Shown: piece by piece, positions 8,560 to 17,128 of the stretch
Numbering within the stretch: position 1 is the first letter of the stretch
Layout of the letters: each line of letters starts with the position of its first letter
Program-made: the position numbers and the translations under genes
Assembly: GCF_900115435.1 (NCBI RefSeq)
Contig: NZ_FOWK01000014.1
Span: forward strand, 1 to 64,000
Direction of reading: 5' to 3'
Length of the DNA stretch: 64,000 nucleotides
Source of the DNA: Prevotella sp. tf2-5
GTDB lineage: Bacteria; Bacteroidota; Bacteroidia; Bacteroidales; Bacteroidaceae
Notes under the pieces: generated by a model
The model's input: only the letters and a program-made list of their open reading frames with translations
Database searches by the model: none
What the model was told of the DNA's origin: nothing

Positions 8560-9660
8560 ATGAGACGTACTACACTACTAACACTCTTTGCCACACTGAC
8601 CTTGATGGCAAGTGCTTCCACTACCCTTCCTGTCAAGGGTCAAATCATCAACCCTACGGATAAACATATCCAGTACATCGGACGTATCTGTTTCGACAAT
8701 CCCATGCGTCCCCGTTTCACCTTCCCTGGCGTACAGATCAATGCCCGTTTCACAGGAACGTCGCTGAAGATGATGGCAAAACCGAAGAGCGGCTATTTTA
8801 TGGCACAGATCGACGAGGCAGAGCCTTTCAAAGTAAGCTTTATGGCAGAGAAAGACTCTGTGGTGACCCTTGCCACCTCTCTGCCTAAGGGAGACCATAC
8901 TGTCCGTCTGATGTATGTCATCGAGGGGTACGACCTGAAACCCTCTTTCTGGGGATTCGTTCTCGACAAGGACGGGAAGATGCTTGACGCTCCTGCTCTG
9001 CCGGAGCGCCGTATTGAGTTCGTCGGCAACTCCATCACCTGTGGCTACGGGGTGGAGAGTCACAACCCCAACGACCCCTTCGAATACGAGACGGAGAATC
9101 ATTATATGACCTATGCCCAGCAGACTGTCCGCAACTTGGACGCTATGGCTCATGTGGTCGCCCGCAGCGGTATCGGTGTCTATCGTCATTATGGCGGTCC
9201 GAAGACGGGTACCCCAGAGAATGTGATGACCACCGAGTACGAGTATACTAACCTCTACGACCGTTCTGAGCGTTGGGACTTCTCACGCTACCAGCCCCAG
9301 GTGGTATGTATCAACCTTGGTACCAATGACCTCTCCACTAATAACTACGACGTGAAACTATTCAAGCAGGCATGGAAGAAGTTTGTCGGACAGGTACGCC
9401 AGCACAACCCGAAGGCGAAAATCGTGCTGCTCTGCGGCTCTATGCTCAACGGCAAGGAACTGGAAATTGCGAAGAAGACACTGAATGAGGTAGCTGAAGA
9501 GGCTCAGAAGACTGGTGACAAAGAGATCTACCGCTTTGACTTCACACCTCAGACGGGTGATATCTCCTATGGTGCCGACTGGCACCCCTCTTTCTGGCAA
9601 CAACAGAAGATGGCTGGCGAGCTGACGGCTTTCCTCCGTTCCCTCATGCACTGGTTCTAA
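8560..9660 (+). CDS. Secreted SGNH esterase, carbohydrate esterase family 2-like
   Basis: 366 residues with a signal peptide (about 1-20). The N-terminal beta-sandwich (about 25-145) and C-terminal SGNH hydrolase (about 150-366) are the two-domain plan of CE2 acetylesterases. The nucleophile lies in EFVGNSITCGYG (Ser158), the oxyanion Asn in LGTNDL, and the Asp340/His342 pair in GADWHPS. CE2 enzymes remove O-acetyl groups from xylan, mannan or glucan oligosaccharides in the periplasm or outside. It is transcribed alone from TAATTTTG at 8527 and converges on cobD with a 4-bp overlap. A link to the xylan cluster is possible but not shown. Confidence 0.85.
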   Translation: MRRTTLLTLFATLTLMASASTTLPVKGQIINPTDKHIQYIGRICFDNPMRPRFTFPGVQINARFTGTSLKMMAKPKSGYFMAQIDEAEPFKVSFMAEKDSVVTLATSLPKGDHTVRLMYVIEGYDLKPSFWGFVLDKDGKMLDAPALPERRIEFVGNSITCGYGVESHNPNDPFEYETENHYMTYAQQTVRNLDAMAHVVARSGIGVYRHYGGPKTGTPENVMTTEYEYTNLYDRSERWDFSRYQPQVVCINLGTNDLSTNNYDVKLFKQAWKKFVGQVRQHNPKAKIVLLCGSMLNGKELEIAKKTLNEVAEEAQKTGDKEIYRFDFTPQTGDISYGADWHPSFWQQQKMAGELTAFLRSLMHWF

Positions 9661-10694
9661 AGAGTATCCTCAGGAATCTCACTGATAAACTGACGAATGG
9701 CATCTACCAAGATGTCATTCTCTTCCGGGCGTTGTGTGGCGACACGGAAGAAATGGTCGGAGAGCCCCATAAAGTTAGCACAGTCACGGATCAGGATACC
9801 ATGTTCCTGTACGAGATAGAACTTCAGTTTCGTACTCGTTGCCGGCTCTATATTACACAACATAAAGTTCGTCTTGGTGCTATAGACGCGGATACCTTCT
9901 ATCTTCCGCAGATTAGTACGCAACCGTTCCGTCTCCTGCAGGTAATCCGTCAAGTCGGGTATCACGGGCTCATTCCGCCTCAGCAAGAACTTACCAGCCT
10001 CTATCGCCAAAGCACTCACGGACCATGGATGACTCTGGCTTCGCAATAATGCGATGGTATCGGGGTGCCCCGTGACATAACCGATACGCAGTCCTGGTAT
10101 CGCAAAGCGCTTACTCAAGGAATGGAGGACCAGCAGGTTACGACACTTCATCACCTCCTTAGGCTCGATGAGCGACTCTTTCGTATAGTCCTCATACGAC
10201 TGGTCGACGACAAAGGTATGACGAGGTGAGCGGCGTGCCAGATACTCGATAATCCCTTTCGTCATCACATTACCCGTAGGATTGTTGGGGTTACAAATCC
10301 AATACACCCTCTGGTTAGACAGTTCCTTCAGGTCATTCGAATGTTCATAGGAAATGATATGATGATTGATACGACAGGCATCGGCATACTCGCTGAAAGT
10401 CGGTTGAGGGATGACTGACAAGCTATGATGATACAGATGGGCGATGAGGTAGATCGCCTCCGTCGCTCCATTGGTCACCATTACCGCCTCTGGTGAGATA
10501 TCCAACTGTTGGGCGATGATCCTCTCCAGAGAATGAGGTTGTGGCTCCGGATAGTTGTTAAGCACGTCGAAGTGGTCTGCCAGATACGCTTTCAGTGCTG
10601 TATGGTCAGCATGCTGAAAGATATTGGTACTGAAATTCATCCGCACCATTCCAGCCTCGTAGTGGTATATATCGTCTCCGTGTCCCTCTATCAT
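9657..10694 (-). CDS. cobD: PLP-dependent threonine-phosphate decarboxylase/histidinol-P aminotransferase-like protein (CobD type)
   Basis: 345 residues, fold type I PLP enzyme. The N-terminus MIEGHGDDIYHYEAG is characteristic of CobD-like proteins, and VTNGATEAIYLIAHL, CNPNNPTGNVM and the PLP lysine in LHSLSKRFAIPGLRIGY are present. CobD decarboxylates L-threonine-O-3-phosphate to give the aminopropanol linker of cobalamin. It overlaps the upstream ABC ATPase by ATGA, a pairing that suits corrinoid uptake and salvage. No other cob genes are in the window, so a general HisC-like aminotransferase cannot be excluded. Confidence 0.75.
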   Translation of the reverse strand: MIEGHGDDIYHYEAGMVRMNFSTNIFQHADHTALKAYLADHFDVLNNYPEPQPHSLERIIAQQLDISPEAVMVTNGATEAIYLIAHLYHHSLSVIPQPTFSEYADACRINHHIISYEHSNDLKELSNQRVYWICNPNNPTGNVMTKGIIEYLARRSPRHTFVVDQSYEDYTKESLIEPKEVMKCRNLLVLHSLSKRFAIPGLRIGYVTGHPDTIALLRSQSHPWSVSALAIEAGKFLLRRNEPVIPDLTDYLQETERLRTNLRKIEGIRVYSTKTNFMLCNIEPATSTKLKFYLVQEHGILIRDCANFMGLSDHFFRVATQRPEENDILVDAIRQFISEIPEDTL

Positions 10695-11497
10695 TCTGTT
10701 ACTCGTATGGTTAATGTCTGAACATTAAACTGAATTCCCTTATGTTCTATAAATCGGCTCAAGGCTCCGTTGTCAGCCAGTTGACGGGGTGTTCCCACAC
10801 TCAACAGACCCGTTTCCATCAACCAGATACAGTCAGCTATCTGCAATGACAGTTCTACATCATGGGTAGAGAGGAATATCGTCTTCTGCTGCTCACGAGC
10901 CAAACGGTGTAGCAACTGCATGACCTCCACCTTACTGGGAAAGTCGAGGAAGGCTGTCGGCTCATCCAGGTAGATGATAGGGGTTTGCTGGGCTAATGCT
11001 TTGGCGATCATCACTTTCTGGCGTTCTCCATCACTCAGGGTATGCACATACCTCCCCCGCAGAGACTCAATACCTACCAATCCGATAGCCTCATCCACGA
11101 TACACTTGTCGTCTTTCGATAATGTTCCCCAGAAGCCGGTATAAGGAGATCGTCCCATACCGACCAGTTCCTCGATCGTCATATTACGCACGTCTGGCTT
11201 CTCTGTCAAAACCACTCCGATAAGACGACTGAGTTGCTTGTCGGAGTATTCAGAGACCTCGGAGTACTCAGAGTGCTCGGAGTTCTCAGAGTTCCTTAGC
11301 AGAATCTCTCCTCCCAGTGGTGGCTGGAAAGCAGAGAGCGTACGTAACAGTGTGGATTTTCCAATACCATTCCGACCCAACAGACAAGTGAGTTCCCCAC
11401 TCTTGATGGCAGCATTCAGATGCTCCGCTACCACCGTCGTATGTTGCTTTGTCTGATAGCCAATTGTCAGGTTAGTAAGTCTTACCGTCTCATTCAT
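10691..11497 (-). CDS. ABC transporter ATP-binding protein, iron-siderophore/cobalamin type, with (x-S-E)n insert
   Basis: 268 residues. It shows Walker A GRNGIGKST, Q-loop VVLTEKPDV, signature HTLSDGERQKVMIAKAL, Walker B IIYLDEPTAF and H-loop STHDVELS, and belongs to the FecE/BtuD/HmuV group that energises import of iron chelates or B12. Between Walker A and the Q-loop there are six consecutive tripeptides of the form x-S-E (x-S-D in the last) encoded by a 9-bp tandem repeat. No permease or binding protein is adjacent; the partner is cobD. Two possible -7 boxes lie upstream (TACATTTG at 11502-11509, nearly leaderless; TATTTTTG at 11513-11520). Confidence 0.9.
   Translation of the reverse strand: MNETVRLTNLTIGYQTKQHTTVVAEHLNAAIKSGELTCLLGRNGIGKSTLLRTLSAFQPPLGGEILLRNSENSEHSEYSEVSEYSDKQLSRLIGVVLTEKPDVRNMTIEELVGMGRSPYTGFWGTLSKDDKCIVDEAIGLVGIESLRGRYVHTLSDGERQKVMIAKALAQQTPIIYLDEPTAFLDFPSKVEVMQLLHRLAREQQKTIFLSTHDVELSLQIADCIWLMETGLLSVGTPRQLADNGALSRFIEHKGIQFNVQTLTIRVTE
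11241..11294. repeat. Intragenic 18-bp tandem repeat (6 x 9 bp) in the ABC ATPase gene
   Basis: Three 18-bp units, each of two related 9-mers, TCGGAGTAT and TCAGAGACC with small variations, run without a gap. On the coding strand each 9-mer encodes x-Ser-Glu. The unit length is a multiple of three, so copy changes keep the frame. Confidence 0.85.
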
Positions 11498-11536
11498 GCT
11501 GCAAATGTACTACAAAAATATGAATTGACAAAAGAT

Positions 11537-12748
11537 TTACAGAATTAACATTTGTAGTTTTTCAGGGACAAAGAAGGTCTGAGCCGTTTGCAGCAACTGC
11601 TCAGAGGTGACAGCGTCGATTTGTTGTAACAAGGTGTCAATGTCACGTTCTTTGTCATAATGCAGAAAACTCTTGGCGAAGTCAAGGGCGAACTGCTCCC
11701 GATTATCACAGGCAATGGCGATCTGTCCTTTCAACTGTCGCTTGGCGGCATTCAACTGTCGTTCCGACAAAGGATGCTGCATCATACGGTCAAGTTCTCG
11801 ATGAACAAGCCGCAGACAGCGTTTCACGTCTTGGTGGTCACAACCGAAATAGACAGACCATACTCCTGTGTCGCTATAATTTGCCATAGAACTCTCCACC
11901 ATATATACCAATCCGTTTTTCTCTCTCATTGAGAGATTCAGACGGGCATTCATACCAGGACCTCCTAAGATATTGTTAAGCAGATAGAGGGGTATCCTTC
12001 GTGGATCATTAAAAGCAAATGTCTGTGTTCCCAACATGACATGGGCTTGATGGTGGTGCTCAGAAGGATTTTTTTTAGGAACTACGATAATAGGAGGAGG
12101 GACTGGAAAATCAGTAAGAGGCCTTACCATCTCCTTTCTCTTTAACAAGTCCACTAGTCTCTTAAAGTTGATATCACCATATGCGAAAAAGATAGCATTT
12201 TCAGGGCGGTAATAGCGATTGGTGAAACGCTGAGCATGTACAGAGGTAAAGGTCTTGACTTTCTCCCGAGTCCCTAAGATATTATGTCCCAGCGGATGTC
12301 CTTTGAAGAGCATGTTCTCAAACTCATCATAGATCAGTTCTGCCGGTGAGTCGTTATAACTCTCGATTTCATCGCAAATCACATCCACTTCATGCACCAC
12401 CTCTTGTTTGGGATAAACACTATTGAAGACGATATCTGTCAGGAGGTCAACGGCACGTGGAAGATGCTCTTTGAGAATAGCGGCATAAAAGACGGTGTCC
12501 TCTTTATTGGTAAAGGCATTCAAATCACCTCCGACACTCTCTAAGCAGTTGAGGATCTGCAATGCCGAGCGTCGATGGGTCCCCTTGAAAGTGACATGCT
12601 CACAGAAATGGGCTACCCCCTCCTCACCTTCCTTTTCATGGCGTGAGCCTGCCTTGACACCAATACCACAATAGACTACTTGTGAGGTAGACGGCAGATG
12701 AATCACTCGCAGACCATTATCCAGTGTATGTATATTAAATTTCGTCAT
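11537..12748 (-). CDS. M16 family zinc peptidase (insulinase/processing-peptidase type)
   Basis: 403 residues from ATG at 12748, just behind a TACCTTTG promoter; an upstream TTG-started extension would overlap that promoter and is rejected. The inverted zinc motif H-x-x-E-H appears as HFCEHVTFKG, with the downstream Glu in EIESYNDSPAE. An N-terminal M16 half and an inactive C-terminal half follow (GGPGMNARLNLSMREKNGLVY is typical). Such single-unit peptidases (about 410 residues) degrade peptides or process exported proteins. No signal peptide is apparent, so it is probably cytoplasmic. Transcribed alone, divergent from the kinase gene. Confidence 0.9.
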   Translation of the reverse strand: MTKFNIHTLDNGLRVIHLPSTSQVVYCGIGVKAGSRHEKEGEEGVAHFCEHVTFKGTHRRSALQILNCLESVGGDLNAFTNKEDTVFYAAILKEHLPRAVDLLTDIVFNSVYPKQEVVHEVDVICDEIESYNDSPAELIYDEFENMLFKGHPLGHNILGTREKVKTFTSVHAQRFTNRYYRPENAIFFAYGDINFKRLVDLLKRKEMVRPLTDFPVPPPIIVVPKKNPSEHHHQAHVMLGTQTFAFNDPRRIPLYLLNNILGGPGMNARLNLSMREKNGLVYMVESSMANYSDTGVWSVYFGCDHQDVKRCLRLVHRELDRMMQHPLSERQLNAAKRQLKGQIAIACDNREQFALDFAKSFLHYDKERDIDTLLQQIDAVTSEQLLQTAQTFFVPEKLQMLIL

Positions 12749-12757
12749 AATCGGATG

Positions 12758-12817
12758 CAAAGGTACAAAAAAGTTCATAGTTCATAGTTCATAGTTCATA
12801 ATTATTTCATACCTTTG
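12758..12817. promoter_or_regulatory. Divergent promoters for the M16 peptidase and PfkB kinase around a heptamer array
   Basis: The minus-strand -7 box TACCTTTG is at 12758-12765 and the plus-strand TACCTTTG at 12810-12817. The heptamers TTCATAG x3 and TTCATAA (12774-12801) fill the space between, as in the ruvB/CE2 region. Leaders are short, about 10 and 18 bases. Confidence 0.75.
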
Positions 12818-12835
12818 CATTCAAAATAACGTATT

Positions 12836-13798
12836 ATGCGAAAAGTAATTGGTATCGGCGAGACCGTTCTTGACATTATCTTCCGTGACGAGCAGCCTAT
12901 CAGTGCTGTCCCAGGGGGAAGTACCTTCAACGCTGTGGTGTCTTTAGGACGCTCTGGTGTCAAATGCAGTATGATCAGTGAAACAGGCAATGACCGTGTC
13001 GGACGTAATATCATCCACTTCCTGGAGGAGAACGGAGTAGACTCCTCCAACATCAACGTCTACCCGGAGTCAAAATCACCACTGTCCCTTGCCTTCCTCA
13101 ACGAGAAAAACGATGCGGATTATATTTTCTATAAGGATCATCCCAATGACCGTATCGATTATATCTATCCTGACATACATCCCGATGATATTGTGCTTTT
13201 TGGCAGCTTCTTCGCTTTGAACCCGGTCATACGCCCACAGGTTTTTGCCTTCTTGAACTATGCCCGCCAACATGGTGCCATTCTCTATTATGACATCAAT
13301 TTCCGTTCCTCACATCGCCATGAAGTGATGAAGACAACCCCCAACCTGTTGGAGAATCTGGAGCTTGCTGATATCGTGCGGGGATCGGAAGAGGATTTTG
13401 ATGTCCTTTATAAGAAAAATGACCCTGATGTCATATACCGTTCCCAGATTTCTTTTTATACTAAAAAGTTTATTTATACCCGTGCTGCCGAACCAGTAGA
13501 GCTGAGGGCAGAGAAAGGTCTCAGCAAGCAGTATCCCGTCATCGCCACCAAGACCGTCAGTACTATTGGGGCTGGCGACAACTTCAACGCTGGTTTTATC
13601 TACGGACTGATCAAGAACGGTATTACCCGTCAGGAGATTGACAACGGACTGGCAGAGGCACAATGGGATAGTGTGATACAGAATGCCTTGGAGTTCTCCG
13701 CAGAATGTTGTGGAAGTATCAGCAACCATGTGTCTGTCGAGTTTGGCTTACAGAAGAAAAAGGAGCTGGAACAAGCATTATTGGCTATGGAAGAATAA
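12836..13798 (+). CDS. PfkB family carbohydrate kinase
   Basis: 320 residues, ribokinase fold. The N-terminal GETVLDIIF and PGGSTFNAVVSLGRSG with the di-Gly switch, and the C-terminal GAGDNFNAGFIYG carrying the catalytic Asp and anion hole, mark a PfkB sugar kinase. Fructose is a plausible substrate because of the general similarity to bacterial fructokinases, but the sequence does not fix it. It is followed 16 bases later by the flavodiiron gene in the same direction and may be co-transcribed with it. Confidence 0.9.
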   Translation: MRKVIGIGETVLDIIFRDEQPISAVPGGSTFNAVVSLGRSGVKCSMISETGNDRVGRNIIHFLEENGVDSSNINVYPESKSPLSLAFLNEKNDADYIFYKDHPNDRIDYIYPDIHPDDIVLFGSFFALNPVIRPQVFAFLNYARQHGAILYYDINFRSSHRHEVMKTTPNLLENLELADIVRGSEEDFDVLYKKNDPDVIYRSQISFYTKKFIYTRAAEPVELRAEKGLSKQYPVIATKTVSTIGAGDNFNAGFIYGLIKNGITRQEIDNGLAEAQWDSVIQNALEFSAECCGSISNHVSVEFGLQKKKELEQALLAMEE

Positions 13799-13814
13799 CT
13801 AAAAAAATACTACT

Positions 13815-15011
13815 ATGCAAGAAATTACAAACAAAATCTATTATGTGGGTGTCAACGACCGTAACAAAACGCTGTTCGAGGGCTTGTGGCCGCTTCCCAA
13901 TGGCGTAAGCTATAACTCGTATCTGATTGACGACGAGAAGGTGTGTCTGATTGATACGGTAGAAGTCGATTTTTTCACTCAGTTCATTGAGCATATCCAA
14001 GAGGTGATTGGCGACCGTCCTATTGACTATCTGGTCGTCAACCACATGGAACCAGACCATAGTGGCTCTATCGCCCTGATCAAGAAATACTATCCCAATA
14101 TCCAGATTATCGGTAACAAGAAGACCTTCCAGATGATGGAGGGCTTCTATGGAATCGCCAAGGATACTGTGGAGGTAAAGAATGGTGATACTATCGAACT
14201 GGGCAGCCATACCCTGAACTTCGTGCTGACACCTATGGTACACTGGCCGGAGACGATGGTGACTCTCTGTGGCAGTGTCTTATTCTCTGGAGATGCCTTT
14301 GGATGTTTCGGAGCCTTGAATGGTGGGGTCATCGACGAGCAAATCAACTGTGACACCTTCTGGCTGGAGATGGTACGCTATTATTCCAATATCGTAGGTA
14401 AGTACGGCACTCCTGTACAGAATGCCCTCAAGAAATTAGCAGATGTGAAACTCGACTATATCTGTGCCACCCATGGTCCTGTATGGCACCAGTATATAAA
14501 TAAGGTTGTGGCAGAGTATGACCGTATGTCAAAATATGAGACAGAACCTGGTCTTGTCATCTGCTATGGAACGATGTACGGCAATACCGAGCGTGCCGCA
14601 GAGGTTATTGCCCGCGCAGCCTCCGAGGCTGGTGTGAAGAATATCGTGATGTATAATGTCTCGAAGACCCACCACTCTTATATCATCCGTGACGTGTTCC
14701 GCTATAAGGGACTGATCGTGGGAGCGCCGACCTATAACACCGCCCTCTATCATGAGATGGATGTGCTACTCTCAGAACTTGCCGGCAAGGACATCAAGAA
14801 CCACCTGTTGGGATGGTTCGGTTCTTACGGATGGGCGTCGAAGGCTGTGAGCGAGATTGCCCGCTGGAATGAGGAGAAACTGCACTATGAGGCTGTGGGC
14901 GAACCTGTGGAGATCAAGCAAAGCCTGACACCAGAGACCAAAGCTGCTTGTGAGTCTCTAGGTCAGGCGATGGCTGCTCGTCTCTTGTCTATTTGTTCAG
15001 ATTCTGAATAA
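13815..15011 (+). CDS. Flavodiiron protein (FprA-type A flavoprotein)
   Basis: 398 residues. An N-terminal metallo-beta-lactamase-like domain with di-iron ligands in NHMEPDHSG, HWPETM, SGDAFG and THGPVWH is followed by a C-terminal flavodoxin domain (FMN loop CYGTMYGNTERAAE near 250). These proteins reduce O2 to water, and in some cases NO to N2O, protecting anaerobes from oxygen. No extra rubredoxin domain is present, so an external electron donor is needed. The 3' end overlaps the convergent lipoprotein gene by 23 bp. Confidence 0.95.
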   Translation: MQEITNKIYYVGVNDRNKTLFEGLWPLPNGVSYNSYLIDDEKVCLIDTVEVDFFTQFIEHIQEVIGDRPIDYLVVNHMEPDHSGSIALIKKYYPNIQIIGNKKTFQMMEGFYGIAKDTVEVKNGDTIELGSHTLNFVLTPMVHWPETMVTLCGSVLFSGDAFGCFGALNGGVIDEQINCDTFWLEMVRYYSNIVGKYGTPVQNALKKLADVKLDYICATHGPVWHQYINKVVAEYDRMSKYETEPGLVICYGTMYGNTERAAEVIARAASEAGVKNIVMYNVSKTHHSYIIRDVFRYKGLIVGAPTYNTALYHEMDVLLSELAGKDIKNHLLGWFGSYGWASKAVSEIARWNEEKLHYEAVGEPVEIKQSLTPETKAACESLGQAMAARLLSICSDSE

Positions 15012-15795
15012 ACTGCCACTCACTCTCATGGGACTTCACTTTGATAAGTGCCTGATGAGTGACGATGTACTCTGACACACCTACACGGTTGGCACCATGA
15101 TGCCAGTCGTAGGTATAGCCTAATTGTGTCCAAGGCAGGGGACTGTCATCCTCATAGGCTGAGGCGACACTTAGGCGATACCACTCCCGGAAATTGGTCT
15201 CACCCACTTTGAAATTCTCGTCAGCGTATGCAGGGAATTCCAGACCAGCAGCGGTCGTCGTGATCTCAGGAGTGTGAGCGGGACGGAAGATGTAGTCAGG
15301 GTCAGCATAGAACTGCACCATGATGTTATAGTCGCAATCTGGGCTAAGACCATACATCTGAATCATACGCATGTGGGCTGCCACGCTGTCCAGACCTACA
15401 AAGGCATCTTTCTTACGCAGCCAGTCACCAGGAAGGCTTACCCATGAACCTAACTCACGGTCGATGCGATAAACACCTTCCTGTCCGAAGAAACGTGCTA
15501 AGCGGCTGGAATCAACCAGTGTCATTACCAATACCATATCCTTACCGTCAAAGGTAGCCCACTCCTCGTTGGGTGTGCCTTTCTTGATAGGCATCAGGTC
15601 ATTAGAGATCTTAGAGGCATCCAGCTGTTTGGCATCAGCAATCGCTGCGGCAAGGTCTGCCTGCAACAAAGAATCATTCTCATACCATGCCGTAGTGTCT
15701 GCGGCAGACTCTGTCTCATTGGCAATAGTCTTCTTGTTCTGACAAGCAACAGAAGCCATTACTAATGCGACGATAGCAATCCATAATTTCTTCAT
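14989..15795 (-). CDS. Hypothetical lipoprotein
   Basis: 268 residues with a clear lipoprotein signal (VASVAC, Cys18) and a mature protein of about 250 residues containing FDGKDMVLVMTLVD and YDWHHGANRVGVSEYIV. I do not recognise the family with certainty; it resembles small Bacteroidales lipoproteins of unknown function. It is transcribed alone, with a -7 box TATTTTTG at 15847-15854, and ends inside the 3' end of the flavodiiron gene. Confidence 0.8.
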   Translation of the reverse strand: MKKLWIAIVALVMASVACQNKKTIANETESAADTTAWYENDSLLQADLAAAIADAKQLDASKISNDLMPIKKGTPNEEWATFDGKDMVLVMTLVDSSRLARFFGQEGVYRIDRELGSWVSLPGDWLRKKDAFVGLDSVAAHMRMIQMYGLSPDCDYNIMVQFYADPDYIFRPAHTPEITTTAAGLEFPAYADENFKVGETNFREWYRLSVASAYEDDSPLPWTQLGYTYDWHHGANRVGVSEYIVTHQALIKVKSHESEWQFIQNLNK

Positions 15796-15935
15796 ACTTT
15801 ATTGTTTTATAGGTTTATAAGTCGTTATTTGTTTCTATTTCGGCTACAAAAATATAAAAAAAGTCTGAAGTTCATGTAGTTTTTCCTAACTTTGTTGCGT
15901 CTAATGGGCAAAATGATTTGAAAACAGACAAGACA

Positions 15936-16445
15936 ATGAATCAATTAGTAAACGACAAAGTCGCTTTGCATGACAAAGAACAACAGTTTGCGCAAACCGT
16001 TGCAGAACAAAAGAGCACCATCTACACCGTGTGCTACATGTTCTCACAAGATGCCGACGAGGTCAACGACCTGTTCCAAGAGGTACTAGTCAATCTTTGG
16101 AAGGGTTTCGAGAACTTCAAGCATCGCAGTGACATCAAGACGTGGGTTTATCGCGTCGCCCTCAATACCTGTATCTCTCTGGACAGGAAGAAGCGACGCA
16201 GTGCCACTGTCCGACTGACAATGGACATCAATCTCTTTGAGGACCGTGACGAAGATACGCGGCAAGTGGATATGCTCCATAAACGTATCTCCAAGTTACA
16301 ACCCTTCGATCGTGCGATTGTCCTGCTTTGGCTTGAGAACCTCAGTTACGATGAAATCGGACAGATCGTCGGTATCACAGCCAAGAACGTCAGTGTCCGT
16401 CTGTTTAGAATCAGAGAGCAGTTAAAACAAATGTCTAACGATTAA
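15936..16445 (+). CDS. ECF-type RNA polymerase sigma factor
   Basis: 169 residues from ATG at 15936; an in-frame TTG lies 18 bases upstream. Region 2 shows SQDADEVNDLFQEVLVNLWKGF and IKTWVYRVALNTCISL, and region 4 shows LQPFDRAIVLLWLENLSYDEIGQIVGITAKNVSVRLFRIREQLK. A TAACTTTG -7 box precedes it (15889-15896). The next gene, 14 bases downstream, encodes a four-helix membrane protein that could be its regulator, though it has no recognisable anti-sigma domain. Confidence 0.93.
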   Translation: MNQLVNDKVALHDKEQQFAQTVAEQKSTIYTVCYMFSQDADEVNDLFQEVLVNLWKGFENFKHRSDIKTWVYRVALNTCISLDRKKRRSATVRLTMDINLFEDRDEDTRQVDMLHKRISKLQPFDRAIVLLWLENLSYDEIGQIVGITAKNVSVRLFRIREQLKQMSND

Positions 16446-16459
16446 AGAACTTACCCATT

Positions 16460-17050
16460 ATGAATAACGAGAATTTTGATTTAGAGAATATGCGTCTTCA
16501 GATGGAGACCTTGAAGAAGAAACTGGATCAGCAGGAGATAGTCAACGACCGTATGATCCGTCACTCAATGAAAAAGACCGCACACACCATCAGTCGCAGA
16601 TATTACTTTATCATGGCAGTCTGTTTGCTGATGATTCCCTACAGCTATTGGGCATTCGTGATGCTAAACGGTTTCTCTATTCCTTTTTGGATGTTCACCT
16701 GCTTCGTCATGCTGGTTTGCTTTGGAGGAACCTATTATAACAACAGGAACCTGAGTGATTCGAACATGATGACCAATAATCTCGTGGATGTCCGTCGTCG
16801 TATGGCACGTGCCAAGAAGTTCGATGCCTACTGGCTTCTCATCGGCATCCCCCTCGCTATCGTCTTTCTTGGCTGGTTTATGTACGAGTCTTATCAGCTT
16901 CATCCAGATGCATTTTTCAACGGGCTTTTCTGGGCAGGATGTATCGGCGGCGTTATTGGAGCCATCTGGGGATTCTCTCTGCATTTCAAGACCCAGCGCC
17001 AGTATCAGGAAATCATCGACCAGATAGAGGATATCACTCAAGAAAACTGA
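16460..17050 (+). CDS. Four-TM membrane protein with N-terminal coiled coil, in operon with the sigma factor
   Basis: 196 residues. Residues 1-45 are charged and heptad-like (MRLQMETLKKKLDQQEIVNDR). Two hydrophobic hairpins follow (about 48-92 and 123-165), then a polar tail. Topology suggests both ends are cytoplasmic. Position directly behind an ECF sigma gene suggests a membrane regulator or a target of that sigma factor; no known domain is visible. A terminator follows at 17076-17121. Confidence 0.8.
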   Translation: MNNENFDLENMRLQMETLKKKLDQQEIVNDRMIRHSMKKTAHTISRRYYFIMAVCLLMIPYSYWAFVMLNGFSIPFWMFTCFVMLVCFGGTYYNNRNLSDSNMMTNNLVDVRRRMARAKKFDAYWLLIGIPLAIVFLGWFMYESYQLHPDAFFNGLFWAGCIGGVIGAIWGFSLHFKTQRQYQEIIDQIEDITQEN

Positions 17051-17075
17051 ATTAGTTATTTATTCCCGACACTCC

Positions 17076-17121
17076 AACTCGTCTTCCATTTCCAGCAACA
17101 GACTGCTATGGAAGACGAGTT
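17076..17121. terminator. Bidirectional terminator
   Basis: AACTCGTCTTCCAT (17076-17089) pairs perfectly with ATGGAAGACGAGTT (17108-17121), a 14-bp stem with an 18-base loop. It sits between the rightward sigma operon and the leftward BASS transporter gene. T tracts are weak on both sides. Confidence 0.75.
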
Positions 17122-17128
17122 CTCGTCA

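Noticed and set aside
14989..15011. Overlap of the flavodiiron and lipoprotein genes considered as a mis-called end
   Set aside because: Both frames are supported to their stops; a 23-bp convergent overlap is ordinary in this genome.
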